From positions 1 through 64,000 of the forward strand of contig CANTUR010000643.1 of the NCBI GenBank assembly GCA_947683625.1: DNA of 64,000 nt, written 5' to 3'. Positions 13,101-25,655 of this stretch are shown here, piece after piece; positions within the stretch are counted from its first letter, which is position 1, and each line of letters begins with the position of its first letter. Source of the stretch: Mallotus nudiflorus (Eukaryota > Streptophyta > Magnoliopsida > Malpighiales > Euphorbiaceae). The notes beneath the pieces are model-generated. The model was not told the DNA's origin. It worked only from the letters and a program-made list of their open reading frames with translations, and did no database searches. The position numbers and the translations under genes were made by a program.

Positions 13101-14750
13101 CACTGCAACATTAGTTTTTCCTGCTCCAGTGGGGGCACACAGGAGAACATTATCTGCCTTAAAAAGAGCAGTTTCGTAGACTCTACTTTGTACTCTATTC
13201 AGCTGTTGCATCCCTTTGAAAGCAGGTTGTGCCCAGCCTGGCATGTCAGAAATCTTCACTAGCTTCTCATCAGGTGCCATTGGTTTACGCTTCAAAGCTG
13301 GCACGTGAACTTCTTCATAACCCTTGCTTTGATGCCTATAGGAACCAACGGGAAGATCACACTTTTTGTTTGCCATCAAAAGACCACCCTGCTCAAAAGC
13401 AATGCTGTCTAGATCAAGCAACTGGGGCTGGCCTTTCACCCAACCACTTTCTGCATCTCTATCCACAAGCCCCATACTATCCCTATCATAGTCTCCACCA
13501 CTCTCGTCCTTCAGCCGACGAGCCTCCTCTCTTATACTCTTCTCTAAGTTCTTTTGCCTCTCTTTTGCAGTTGCCCTTGTAGCATGCAACTGCTCCAAGA
13601 TTGCCACCAACTCTGGACCTGAGCTCATCATTTCCTCCTCAATCTGCTTCCTCTCTTGTTCATTTTTTGCCCTTGCTAAACGAGTACACCATACAATCTT
13701 CAGCCTGTTACGCATGAGAAGCCTGACAAGGTTGAACATGTCATAAGTGAGATGCAAAAGTAGCTTGTTTTCAACTTCCCTGTCCTCTCCTCCCTCAGCA
13801 AGTATTTTAAGCACCTCCTCTGCAAGCTTCTGGCACTGTTGTGGATCCAACTTTTGCTCAAAAGCTTGTGATATCTTCCTTTGAAGCCAATAAGCATCAA
13901 TATCCTGCACATTAAGACTAAACCCTTCATTTGCCTCCTGCATCTCCTCATCATCAACGCCACCACCCATTTGCATACCCCCAGCTCCAGAGCCATTCGG
14001 CTCTGCCAAATCTTCCTCTTCCTCATCCTCCTCAGGCACAACATCTAAATCACTCTCATCTTCATCATCCTCATTATCTTCCTCAAACTCAACAGCAACA
14101 CCCACATCGTCATCAAGTGCATCATCATCATTCCCATTACCTACAGCATTCCCTCCATCACCACTCAAAGCCACATCTTGATAATCAGTAATAAGCCTAC
14201 CAATGGAAACAAGCTGATCAAAAACATGATTTGGCACAGGATTCAACAACTTCTCAATTTCTTTCTTCTTATCTGCTGTCTTAACACTCTCATTTTTCAA
14301 AACAGCTAAAATCTCATCAGCAGCTGCACTAACAATATTAAGCGGCTGACCACCCAACTGTTGTTGAATTACACTCAACATTGCCTCATACACCGCTCTA
14401 GTCTCCTTCGTTTTAGGCTGATACACACCTTCCTCAGTAGAAGTAAGAACACTCTCTTCCCTAAGACGGCGTCTTTTTGCTTGTCGCCGCACAGGCTCTG
14501 AAAATGAATCCCTTTCCTTCTTCTTCTTAGACTTCTTAATTTTTTCTTCTAATTCTGGAGGTTTGCCTCTGGCAGCCCGGTCACCGAAAGTTTTTGGATC
14601 AATTTTTCCCCAGAGGGACTCTGGCTCACCAGTTGGCTCATGGGTGTCACGCGGGCGTGAGTCAGTAGTTAGCACCAGACTAGAATTGGCTCTATACTCA
14701 TACTGCTTAAAACGGGCGTGCGCCTCTGCACCACCTCCTAGATGCGCCAT
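7181..14750 (-). CDS. BRR2: BRR2-type DExH-box RNA helicase, U5 snRNP (one frameshift in last exon)
   Basis: Spliceosomal ATP-dependent helicase (Arabidopsis DExH12/BRR2A) that unwinds U4/U6 during activation. Coding exons are 14750-11772, 10842-10453 and 10355-7181, all phase 0 with GT-AG ends; about 2,181 residues, close to the family length. The start is MAHLGGGAEAHARFKQYEYR. An acidic stretch lies near residues 205-260. Helicase cassette 1 has APTGAGKT (about residue 537), DEIH (about 651), SATLPNYEDVA and QMLGRAGRP; a Sec63 unit follows. Cassette 2 has APTGSGKT (about 1384), DELH (about 1491) and a degenerate motif III, SSSLANAKDLGEWIG, as expected for the inactive C-terminal cassette; a second Sec63 unit ends in DVDVKEAGGADD. 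A 2-nt deletion near 7712-7717, after DSMLLQLP, would truncate the last roughly 177 residues. Because the gene is essential and the rest is intact, I suspect a sequence error, but a damaged paralogue cannot be excluded. Confidence 0.95.
10356..10452 (-). other. BRR2 coding intron 2
   Basis: On the - strand, GTTTGT donor after FITQ and a CTTGGTCAG acceptor before SAGRLL. 97 bp, close to the usual short plant intron. Confidence 0.85.
10843..11771 (-). other. BRR2 coding intron 1
   Basis: On the - strand, GTATGC donor after …GCT GAT CTG (ADL) and TTTTCACAG acceptor before ATCCATTCTGCTGC (IHSA). 929 bp, AT-rich, no other feature recognised. Confidence 0.85.
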
Positions 14751-14758
14751 TACTAGCC

Positions 14759-15191
14759 CTAAAATAAAATAATTTAAAAAAAAAAAAAAAACCTTAGTTC
14801 AATGATTAAAAACCCTAAAAATAAAAGAAAAACACAACAAAACCCTTGTTTCAAAAGAAAAAGCCTACAGCTCTAAACACCCAAAAAACCAATCAATGAA
14901 AAAAAAAAACACTAAACCAAAAACAAATAAGTCTAGGGTTTAAAGCACCCAAAAACCCTAAAAATCGATAAAAACACAGAAAATGAAAATCCACACTCCA
15001 CCAAGTCTAGGGCTTTCGATAATGAACAACGATAAAAACTAAAAATAAAAATAAACACAGAATTTTCACAAATAATATACAGTCATTCACGTTTGAAGCA
15101 AAAATTCGAAAAAATTCATAGTAAAAAAAAGTGAAACAAAAAGTATACGAATCCTTGCTCAATTAGGAATCGAAAAGCAAATGTAGCGAAC
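14759..15191 (-). other. 5'UTR intron of BRR2 with telo-box-like motifs
   Basis: Eight bases upstream of the ATG the - strand reads a T-rich tract then TTTTATTTTAG, a good acceptor. A candidate donor CAAAAG|GTTCGC lies at 15191. Within it are several AAACCCTA/TAGGGTTT motifs (near 14807, 14934, 14954) and one close variant near 15006. Such motifs are typical of first introns and leaders of plant growth and ribosome-related genes. The donor is not consensus, so the upstream end is tentative. Confidence 0.55.
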
Positions 15192-15337
15192 CTTTTGTTT
15201 AAGAGTTAGAGGCTACGATCGATCAATCTCATCTGCAAGCTTTTTATTCGTTTTGGGTCTGTGTTTTTTTCTTTTTCCTTCTTTTCCTCTGCAAAACGCA
15301 GGCGGAATTGATGAGTGTGCAGCCGGTTTTGAAGGGG

Positions 15338-15347
15338 AATTTATAAG
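15338..15347 (-). promoter_or_regulatory. TATA-like element of the BRR2 promoter
   Basis: The - strand reads CTTATAAATT here, about 30 bp upstream of a plausible start site near 15310. The region just downstream (15200-15310) looks like a pyrimidine-rich leader and is followed by the 5'UTR intron. Confidence 0.45.
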
Positions 15348-15399
15348 ATGTTCAAGACGGTGCCGTGTTGTGTGAGGCCTAAGGCGGTGCTTCAAAAAA

Positions 15400-15974
15400 A
15401 AAAAAAAAAAGAAATTCTGGTGAACGTTAATTGTTATTATTATTTTATTTTTTAAAAATAGAAATTCTCATATTTTATTTATAATAGGTGTAGTTTACAA
15501 CCCATATAATGTAATGACTATTTATATTTTTATTAAAAAAATTTAAAGTTAATATCTTTTCTATTTAAAAAATGATTTTATTTAATATTTTTTAAGAACT
15601 ATAATCATAATTAGTCATTCGTTTTAAGATAATTAAAAAGTCATTAATTATACATTTATATTTTTCTGTACTTTAAAAATAATTCCATCAACGTTTCAAA
15701 AAATATAATTCCATAAGATATATTATATTATAGTTAATAATTTAGAAAATAAAAATAATTAAATTAATTATTATTTTAACTTTTTCTTTTTGAACTGTAA
15801 TTTTTTCTTATGAATATTTAATAATTTAAAATTAATAAAGGTATTACTTTACCTATCAAATATGAATACTATGTTTAAAAAATTATATACTTTATTTTTT
15901 AAAAATTTTAATAAACTCTATATTTAAATAATTATATAACATTTTCCAATATTTTAAGATTAATTTTTTATTTT
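15400..15974. other. AT-rich intergenic sequence
   Basis: Very AT-rich with poly-A/T runs. No gene or named repeat recognised up to the target duplication ATTTT at 15970-15974. Confidence 0.6.
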
Positions 15975-16065
15975 TGTCATGACTTAAATTGGAGAGGTCA
16001 TGACCGGAGCTAAAAAACGAAAATTCTTTTGAATTCGAAACCCGTAACAAAACTTAAAAATAAAA

Positions 16066-16195
16066 GAGAAAATGACATTTAACTCCCTAGGGTTTGGCCT
16101 AATTAACATTTTGAATCCCCTGTTTCAAAATTGAATATTAACCTCCCTATATTTTGATAAACCACCAAATGAGGACTTCTATTAGGTTTGTATGC
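16066..16195 (+). repeat. Left TIR of the MULE
   Basis: Pairs with the reverse complement of 26483-26612. Shared landmarks in order: GAGAAAATGA, TTAACTCCCTA, GGTTTGGCCTAATTAACATT, TTTCAAAATTGAA and TATATTTTGAT. Similarity fades after about 95 bp. Confidence 0.9.
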
Positions 16196-19155
16196 AATTT
16201 GTCGTTTGTATGATTTGAAAAGACCATTTTACCCTTATTAAAGAGTAAAAATCGATGAATGGACATAACTCTTAATTGCTTAAATCCCTAGAATTTTAAT
16301 TTGGAAACTAAATCCCTAGAACAAATTCCCAAATGAAAAAGCCCTAATAGAAGATAGTTTCGCCCTTATATACAAATTCAAACTCTAAATGCATATAATC
16401 CCTAACACACGAGGTGTGTTAAGGATTTCAAAGATCGTCAGTTGAATAATGACACCTAGCAATAATGGAGGTTGCAAAAAGCTATGAGTTGATACTGAGG
16501 TACGAAGACGATGAAAAGAAGATTAGCAACGTAATCCCCTTGAAGTATTCATACTTGTCACTATTAGAGGATTATTTTAGGTTATTTGTATTTAGAAGTG
16601 GATTTCTGGAAATGGTTTATGGAGGTGATAATTGCATTTTAGATAGTCATAATGTTGTGGAAGAGATGTTTATGAAGCATAAAACCTCAACAACTATAAC
16701 TATTAGGATTTATGACAAAGATTATAGTAAAGAGTTAGGGGCAGTCGAAGATTTGACAAGTAGTAATTATGTATGGCCAAATTCTGTGTTGGATGAGAAA
16801 GAGGACATTTAAAGGTTGCTAGAAGCTATTACTGTACCGGATCACAAGGCTAATGTGGTTTTATTTGAAAGTTCAAAAAAAAAAGTAAAGTTAGGGCAAA
16901 GGGAGGGAAAGGAAATGGTAAGGGTAGATTGTGAAAAAAATATACCGATAATGTGGCAGATAATATAAGTGGTGAGGTTGAAGTTAGGGATGTTGGTGAA
17001 GAAGGTGTGGCAGAGCCTAAGGAGCCAGAATTGAGGAATGTTGGTGAAGACCCATCTGATGCAGCACATGTTGCTAAGGAAAATTATGAGGGGAAGACTA
17101 TTAAGGGGAGAAGACCCTTTAAGTGTAAGGGCAGATTTTTCAAAGTTAATGAAGAGAGAGTCAACAAGTCTACTAGAAGAAATAGAAGTAAAAGTAAGTA
17201 AAAAATTACAGAACAAGAGGAGTTTAATGATCCTAGGAATTTTTTTTTATTTTTCAGACAGTGACAATGAAAAATGGTTAAATGATAAAGTTGGGGATGT
17301 TAGTAGTAGGGGGTTTAGAATCTTCTGATGCTCCTAGTGAGGATGCGGACTCAGATAGATCAAATGGCTTAAGTGATTTAGGTGAAGGGAACATTGAGAA
17401 GAGTGATTCCTCAAATGATTAATATACAATTGGCTATAAAAAAAAAGGAAAAAGACTGATCCAACTAAAGGTTTATACAACAAAGCTTTTAGATATGTGT
17501 AAGGGGAAGAAATTATCTTTGAAGCTAGCCATGTGTTCAATGATGTTCATTATTTTAGGGCTATACTTATGGATTATGCTATAAAGGGTAAGTATACTCT
17601 AATGAAGTCAAAAAATGATCCAAAGAGGGTGACTGCATAATGCATTGGGGATGGTTGTTCTTAGAGGATACATGCATCATTGCTAACTGATAAGATTACT
17701 TTCATAATGAAGACTCTAAAAAATGAACACACATGTATTAGCCTATGTGATAATAGTAACCCATTTATCACAAAGAAATGGATTGATGATAAGCTAAATG
17801 ATAGCTTGATGGCTAATCTAGGGATGAGTTATGAATTGATGAAGCAAGAATTAAAAGAAAAATGGGATATAGAACTACCAACTTGGCAATTTTATAGAGC
17901 AAGGTGTCGAGTAAAAGAAATTGCTGAAGGGGCACATGGAGAGAGTTATTCAAAAATCCTAAAGTATGTGAAGTTAATGATGGATTATAACCCTGGGACT
18001 GTGTGCAAGTTTGAATATGAATAGATGCAGAATTTTGAGTTGAATCCAGTCTTCAAAAGACTATTTATTTGCATTCATGTTTTGAAGGAGGGTTTTATAA
18101 AAGGTTGTAGACCCTTCATTGGAGTGGATAGTTGTCATTTAAAGGGCCTATATGGTGGGGTCTTACTTGCTGCTATATTTGTTGATAGCAATAGAGGCAT
18201 ATTTCCACTTGCATTTGCAGTTTGTGGAGAACGACTATAGAGCAACATGGTTATTCTTCATGGAATTACTCAAGCAAAGCATTAAAGATAGGGTCAATGA
18301 GCATACCCTCATGTTTATGTCCGATAGGCAGAAGGTTGTGGAATACATTAAATTTTTTTCATATTTTTTTAATTTGCATATGACAGAAATATAATCTATT
18401 TTTTTAGGGATTGATCGATGCTGTTAAAATCGTATTCCCAAATGCTATTCATAGGACATGTGGAAGACATTTGCTTATGAATTTTAAGAAGAAATATCCA
18501 TCATTGTCTTTAAAGGATGATTTTTGGGCAACTGCCTTTGCAACTCATGGTTTTGAATTTTGGGAGGTCATGAAAAGAACTAAAAAACATAAAAATGGTG
18601 AGCCATATGACTGGTTAGTTGCAGTCCATATCAGCTAGTGGTTAAGGCACCTTTTCAATGTTGAAGCCAAAAGCGAGCATGTCACGAACAATATAATAGA
18701 GTCCTTCAATAGTTGGTTGGACAAAATTAGATGGATGCCAATATGTAAGATGATTGACTCATTCAGACAAAAATGCATGGTTAGAATGCATTGAAGATAT
18801 GCAAAAGCAACAACCTAGGGAGGTAGAGTTACACCAAAGGTGAGGACAGCAATGTCACGACCTAAACCAGGGGCCATGACTGGCACTAGGGAACGAGAAT
18901 TCTTTCGAATCCAGAACTCGTAGAAAGCCTTAAAATAAAAACATGCAATAATAATAATAAAATACGCATCATAATTAAAAATCTCAAATCAATATAATAA
19001 AATAAAACTCTTTCATATCATAACATGAAATATCTTAATACAATATTCAGAGAAAATTCTCTGAATTAAAATCATATACACCGAATATAAAATACAACAC
19101 ATCGCTGATACCAAATATAACTACTGCAGTTTTCTAGAGTATAATATAAAAATAA

Positions 19156-19296
19156 TGTAATGACCCATATTTTTAAATTATTTTAATATAAAATGAGATT
19201 TGCAGTGTTAATAAATTTTAAAAGTCAACTTTAATTATTTTATTATTTTGTGGTGATATTGATTTATGGTAAAGTATTATTATTATATTATAATGT

Positions 19297-19352
<56 letters not shown>

Positions 19353-20959
19353 CACATGCATGCATACAAAATAAACATACAGGCATGCATTAAACACTAA
19401 CACACACACAAAGCATATGTATACGTGACTATTTGGTAGTTTATTATTAATTTTAGAGTTGAGTTTATAATTTTTGTGATTTTTGGTAGAATTTTCATAA
19501 AATGTGATATCGAGTTAAATCTCAATTATGTGTCAGTTTGTATTTTGTAATCCTAGATCAAGTCTCTAGAAGTTTAAGTTAGAAATTTATTTTAATTTTT
19601 CATGATTATTTTTATTATTTAATTGCACTGAAACTGAGGTCTAGTGGAACAGGTCTGTCGTACCCGTCTCAAGGATCGCACACCTATGAGTTGTTATTTT
19701 ATATATACATTGCATTTAGGTTGCACATTTTAAAAATACATGTTTTAATTGAATTTATTCATAAATTGCTTTAATAAATGATTAGTATACTTTAGGTATA
19801 TTTTTAGTATACTTTTAATAAATTTCTAAATAAATGCATATTTTATCTTAAATAAATATACCTAGCATGTTTTAGAATATTAATGGTTTATTTTAGTATA
19901 TTGTATGATTGATTTGAACTTATCTGACATATATATACTCGAAATATACTTAGTCTATTTTAAAAATATTTCTGGTATATATATGGTATATTCTATCATT
20001 TTGAATGTCTTGAATGGTTTTATTTTTAAAATGAAGGATATCGATAGAACATGCTACCTAGTGGGCAGCACTAGAACTGAGTACATACCGGTGCGATAGA
20101 TCGTAGGGTTAAATTACTAACTCATTTGAGGAAAATATGACATGATTGATATGATTGAGATTGATGAGATTGAGGGTGTGATTGCTGGAGCTCGGTTGAG
20201 CTAGTGTCTCGGACTAATCACACTAATAGTTAAACTGTTGGAGCTCGATCAACTTAGTGTCTCAAGGCTAGTCTACTGTCCAAATGGATTAAGTGAATTT
20301 ATTTGGAATTAAGTGAGCCAATATGGCTAGAGTGATTTCTATTGTTGATTAAGGTTGCGATCATTTAGGGTTCTATTTGATCCTTCAAAACTTATATTTT
20401 TTTCAGTATCATGAAATAAAATAATTTTAAGCATCCGTGTGAATTTCTTGCATATATATTTATTATATACTTATGATTGATTGCATTTGACATATAGGAG
20501 ATGCGTGTATATATATTATAACAATTCACTCAGTGAGGTTTGACTTCCCTCAGTTGATATTTTTACAGGAGAGTCTTCTTCTTCAGACCTCAGCAATAAG
20601 TCTATCCGCCAGATTTCTTTCGCCCCGGCTCTATTATGTAAATAATTTACTTAGTTTTATATTGTACTCTAGAAACTGCAGTAGTTGTATTTGTATTGGT
20701 CGAGAGTTGTACTTAATGCTTGTATGTGATTTTAAATTCAAAGTTTTTCTCTGAAGATTGTATTAAGATATTTCATGTTATGATATGGAAGAGAATATTT
20801 TTATTACATAATTATTAAGATTTAAATTCTAATGCATTTTTATTTATTTTATTTTATTTATTGCATGTTTTTATTCTTTTAAGGCTTGCTACGGGTTCCG
20901 GATTCAAAAGAATTCTCGTTTCCTAGCGCCAGTCATGGCCCCCGATTTGGGTCATAACA
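19156..20959 (+). mobile_element. Solo LTR of the same family, opposite orientation, nested in the previous LTR
   Basis: Starts TGTAATGACCC and ends GGGTCATAACA. It is flanked by a perfect 5-bp duplication AATAA (19151-19155 and 20960-20964). Across the insertion the outer LTR is continuous: its 5' arm ends at …TATAAAAATAA and resumes ATTAAGTAGATAATTTAC, matching the reverse complement of this inner copy near 20630-20680. At 1.80 kb it is shorter than the other copies of about 3.3 kb; the missing part includes the GC-rich block. Confidence 0.92.
19304..19348. repeat. (TA)n microsatellite
   Basis: About 45 bp of TA within the inner solo LTR. Confidence 0.9.
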
Positions 20960-23900
20960 AATAATTAAGTAGATAATTTACATAAAAGAGCTGAGATAGA
21001 AGAAGTTCGACAAATAGGTCTACTGCTAAGGTCTAAAAAAGAAGACTCTCTTGTAAAAATGTCAACTGAAGGGAGTCAGACCTCACTGGGTGAATTGTTA
21101 TAATATATATACATGCATTTACTATATGTCAAATGCAATCAGTCATCAGTATATATAATAAATATATATACAGGCATATACACACAGATGCTGAAAATCA
21201 CTTTATATATAATAATGTTGAAAAACATCAATTTATGAAGGATCAAATAGAACCCTATTTAATAGCAACCTCGATTAACAATAATATCACTCTAGCTATA
21301 TAGGCTCACTTAATTCCAAATAAATTCACTTATTTCATATGGACAGTAGACTGGCCCCGAGACACTAAGTCAACCAAGCTCCAACAGTATAATTGTTAGT
21401 GTGATTAGCCTCAAGACACTTAATCAACCAAGCTCCAACAATCACACCATCAATCACATCACATCTCAATCAAATCAATCATATCATAATTTTCACAAAT
21501 AAATTAGTACTTAAACCCTACAATCTATCGCACCGATATGTATTTGGTCCTAGTGCTGCCCACTAGATAGCACATTCTATCGATATCCTTCATTTAAAAC
21601 AAATCATCCATTCGGAAAATAAATAATATAGAATGACATTCATAATAGTAAAATAAACCATATATATACCATAAATATACCTAAAATAAATTAAGTATAT
21701 TTTGAGTATATATATGTCAGATAAATTCAAATTAATCATAAAATATACCAAAAATAAACCAATAGTATACTATAATCATGCAAGTAAAAATCAATAAAAA
21801 TAACATGCATTTATTTAGAAATTTACCTAAAATATACCAAAAATATACCTAAGGTATGCTAAACATTTAATAAAATAATGTATGATTAAACTTAATTAAA
21901 AACATGAATATGTGCTAAAACATGCATCCTAAATGCAATGTACATATAAAATAACAACTCACAGGTGTGCGCTATACGAGACTAGTCTGATGGGCCCAGT
22001 CCACTAGGCCTCGGTCTCGATGCAACTAAATAAATAAAATAATTATAGAATCAGAATAAATCTAACTTAACTTCTAGAAACTCGATCTAGGATAACAGAA
22101 CACAGAAATCAGAATTGACCCTGTATCACGTTTTATGAGAATTTTATCAAAAATTTAACAGAACCTTTTCTATAAAACAAACATCTCTCTACTAAAAAGT
22201 CGAGCCGGTCCTGCAAGAAAAACACATTTCGAATACTAGAATTCATATAACCCTCGGTTAGGATCCCGAATTACCAAATTCCCCAACCGAGGTCCACAAT
22301 TCACCAAAAATACAAATAATTCAATAAATATATTAAAAATTGATAAATACCATAAATACCCTCAAAATATAGCATATTTAACATTAAAATAAAAAAAATA
22401 ATTATTTTCCCAATAATTATGTAAAAATTCTTAAATAATAATATAATATTATTAAAAATCCAATTTCTGGATAATTCAATATAAATTAATAAAAAATCAC
22501 TTTACAAATCCAAATAACTTAATTAGTCTAAATACATATTAAAAATTACTAAAAACCGATTTAATTACCAAAATAATATATAATATATTATTTGAAAATA
22601 ATTTTTTAAAAATTAGTATTAATTGGCTAAAAATAGTAAATGATTTGTAAAAATCATTTTAGTTCCTTAAATAATATTAAAACCAACTAAAATATATTAT
22701 TTAGCTATAATTAGCAAAAAATTACATATTTACCCCTAATAATACAAAAATACACATAATATACTATTATTACTCAAAAATTCTATAAAAACTATATAAA
22801 TGCATAAAAATTATTTTATTAACATATATATTACTAATATTAAATAAAACACATATTTAAACCATAATTTCAATAAAAACCCAACTTAAACGTAATTATC
22901 CAATATTGACATAATATAAAAATAATTATAAAAATTACATAAAAATCACAAAAATTATAATCTCAACTCTAAAATTAATAACAATTAATAAAAATTAATA
23001 ATAACTCCAAATATACCAAATTTATAATTTTAATAATTAATTTAAGAAAATTAATAAAATAATAATAAAATATTAAAAAATTCACAAAATCAAAATAAAT
23101 TCCAAAAATTTTAAAAAAAATTATTCATGTAGATTAAGCTCCTAGAATCAATATTTGTTAAGGTGGATTGTGTGAATAAATCAATATCAACTTAAAAAAA
23201 ATTGGAAAACCCTAATGTTCAAAAACTAAAAATCAACAAAATTCACAAATTTGGAAGATTGAACTTGAACCAAGCTAGGATTCGACCTCCTTAGAGCTCT
23301 AGGAGTCGAACGGCATCAGAATGGCTCGATTTGGTGGCCGAAAAAGGGATCGACGGTGAGAAGCTCAACTCACTACCGCTGCAACTTCAGGCGATCCGGC
23401 AAGCTTCTGGCAGTTGAACCACATCGGGGAGGAAGAGGGAAGAAGGAGGGAGAGGTTGGCGGTGACTAATGGTAGCGAGAGGCGATTCGACGTGCTGAAT
23501 GGAGAGGCACAATGAGGGTAGGAAAGTTGGGTTGCGGGGAAGACAGGAGGAAAAGTCTTGTATTTTTTCTTTTCATGTTTTATTGTACGTATATATTATA
23601 CTTTATATTATAATTATATAATATATCTATATATAACTAATCTCCACCACACATATATTTTAATATATACACACACACATGTGTAGACTCACACATATAA
23701 ACACACCCACATTATAATAAACCCTACTATATATATATATATATATATACAAATAATGTAATTTATTAAAAATAATAATATTAAAATAATAATGCACTAA
23801 ATTAAATATTATTAAAATAATATTATCCAAAATAGTAAATATAAATAACGCAAATTAATTGTCCAAAATAATAAGTTTAGAAATAAATATTTACGTAGAA

Positions 23901-24885
23901 AATTATAATTAAACATAAAATAATAAATATTAACCACAAAATAATTAAATAATTAAATATAACTTTTAAATTATTAATACTACATATCTCATTTTAAAAT
24001 AAATTAATTTAAAAATTTGGGTTATTACAAACAATTAATAATTTGATTAGAGATAGTAGAAGATGTAAGTTATTTCCTAGTCGGAATGATGAATTTGAGG
24101 TTTTTGAAGGCAAATGCAAGTTTGTTGTGAAGTTGAGTGACAAAAAATGCAGTTGTATGTGGTGAGACAGATCTGGAATACCATGGAAACATGCGATGTG
24201 TTGTATTGGATACAAAAGGGATAATGTTGAAGAATATTGTCACGAGTATTTTTCAGTTAAGAAGTACCTTTAATGCTATGAGCCAGCTCTACATCCCTTT
24301 CCACAAAACAAGTTGGAGGATGATGACATTCCAGAAAATCAAAAGTTGCTCCCTCCTATTATAAAGCAACAACCTGGAAGGCTTAGAGTTGTAAGAAAAA
24401 AGTAGGATGTTGAGACACCTGCTAGTGGGGTGATTTGAAGGTTGTCTTTAGTTACGTGCAAAATATGCAAAGAATTTGTCCATACTAGAGGACTTATAAT
24501 AGAGGTCCTCCAATAGTGGTATCTGCTTTATATTGATTTCATAATGGATTATAATAATTTTTCTTATATTAGATTATTCATCTTTTCAGGAATTTACTAC
24601 TACCTCAAGTCTTATGGATGAGCCGGATGTTCGTGTGACAAATCTCAATACAAAAACAAATGAGATGGTTATATTTGATTTTGATATGTATATGAATTAT
24701 GAATGTAACTGAAATATTTCTGTTAAATCTATTTTATTAATTTACATTTGTAGGTAGTAAGAGGTAAATTGATAGCAATTAGAGGCCGTAGGGGTCGAGT
24801 TAAAGGCCGCAGGGTTTCAGTTAGAGGCCAAGGGAATCGAGGAAGTTCAAGGGGTGCTAAACTTAGTGGACATAACTCCCAATGA

Positions 24886-25655
24886 GTTGGGTGCATTAAT
24901 GGATAATTTTTTGGACATTATCAATTGTGTGATAGCAATACATAATTGACTTAACCAATGTCATATGTTTTGTAGCATGTCTCTTTTTATTTAGACTGCT
25001 ATTTTTTTTTATAAATGCTCTATACAGATATTTTTTGGGATAGGTTGTAAATGGATAGGGGCACAAGGGGTATAGGCTTACAAAGTGAATGTAAATGCTG
25101 ATGTAGGCATACGCATAATGCCTGATGTGTTGATGGTACATTGCACAAGCAAACAGTGCATTCTTTTGCTATATTAGTTTATACTTAATGTTAGTTTATA
25201 TGAAATGAATTTATGGATTCATTTGTTGCTTATTCTTGTGTGTTAAATATAAGTTGGATGGACTGTTAAGCATATTAGTATGCAAAATGTGTATGTATTT
25301 TTACTTGTAAGAATCAAGTTCCAGTTTCTTATCCATTGTCTGCCTTGTTGAAATAGCCATAATGTTGTGTTGAACATACTAAATGTAATTTCTATGCAAC
25401 ATATATTACAATATAACAAACATAATTGAAAATGAAAAACAACATATTCATTGAAATCCTTGTAATTGTTAAACAGCAGATTCTTTCATTGAAAATGATA
25501 AACAACTGTTTCATACTATTACTAGTTATTCCAATACTAAATATTACACTTTAAACTTTAATACCTACTAAAATAAACACAAGAAACATAATTAAACAAC
25601 TAAATATAATAGAAGAAGCTATCATGGACTTCATATAGCTCATAACACTGTCCAC
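24886..25655 (+). other. MULE internal sequence between the two genes
   Basis: Probable 3' UTR of the transposase followed by AT-rich sequence. No further frame recognised. Confidence 0.5.

Larger units (their letters stand above)
18853..24029 (-). mobile_element. Solo LTR (gypsy family) inserted in the MULE transposase gene
   Basis: Starts TGTCACGACC and ends GGGTTATTACA, i.e. TGTAATAACCC … GGTCGTGACA on the - strand. It is flanked by AGCAA (18848-18852) and AACAA (24030-24034), a 5-bp duplication with one mismatch. Excising the LTR and one duplication joins the transposase frame exactly (…KVRTA then INNLIRDSRR). Excluding the inner element it is about 3.37 kb long. No internal region or second LTR is present, so it is a product of LTR-LTR recombination. 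It contains a GC-rich block at about 23270-23560. Confidence 0.9.
16465..24885 (+). pseudogene. MuDR-type transposase, split by a nested LTR
   Basis: Parts in order: N-terminal region (16465-16812); basic/acidic linker (16953-17201); MuDR DNA-binding block near 17480-17700 (GLYNKAF, HVFNDVHYFRAI, RIHAS); DDE transposase core 17700-18850 with FIGVDSCHLKG (first D), a SDRQK block (second D) and IIESFNSWL (E); a likely 73-bp intron 18335-18407 between SDRQK and GLIDAVK. The frame breaks off at 18852 and resumes after the LTR at 24035 as NNLIRDSRR. It then runs into a SWIM-type zinc finger (CSC…KHAMC, about 24150-24205) and an Arg/Gly-rich tail ending at TGA 24883-24885. Damage: an in-frame TAG where a Trp is expected before RIHAS, a TGA inside the SWIM motif, other stops, and the 5.2-kb LTR insertion. 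It is not functional. Confidence 0.88.

Noticed and set aside
12021..14191. Several + strand frames of 60-146 codons, e.g. 12021-12461, 13229-13582 and 13931-14191
   Set aside because: They lie antisense to conserved BRR2 exons and show only shadow composition (His/Pro/Ser-rich opposite the acidic region).
18335..18407. A small insertion disrupting the MULE transposase
   Set aside because: It has GT…TTTTTTTAG ends, is 73 bp and rejoins SDRQK to GLIDAVK in frame, so it is better read as an intron.
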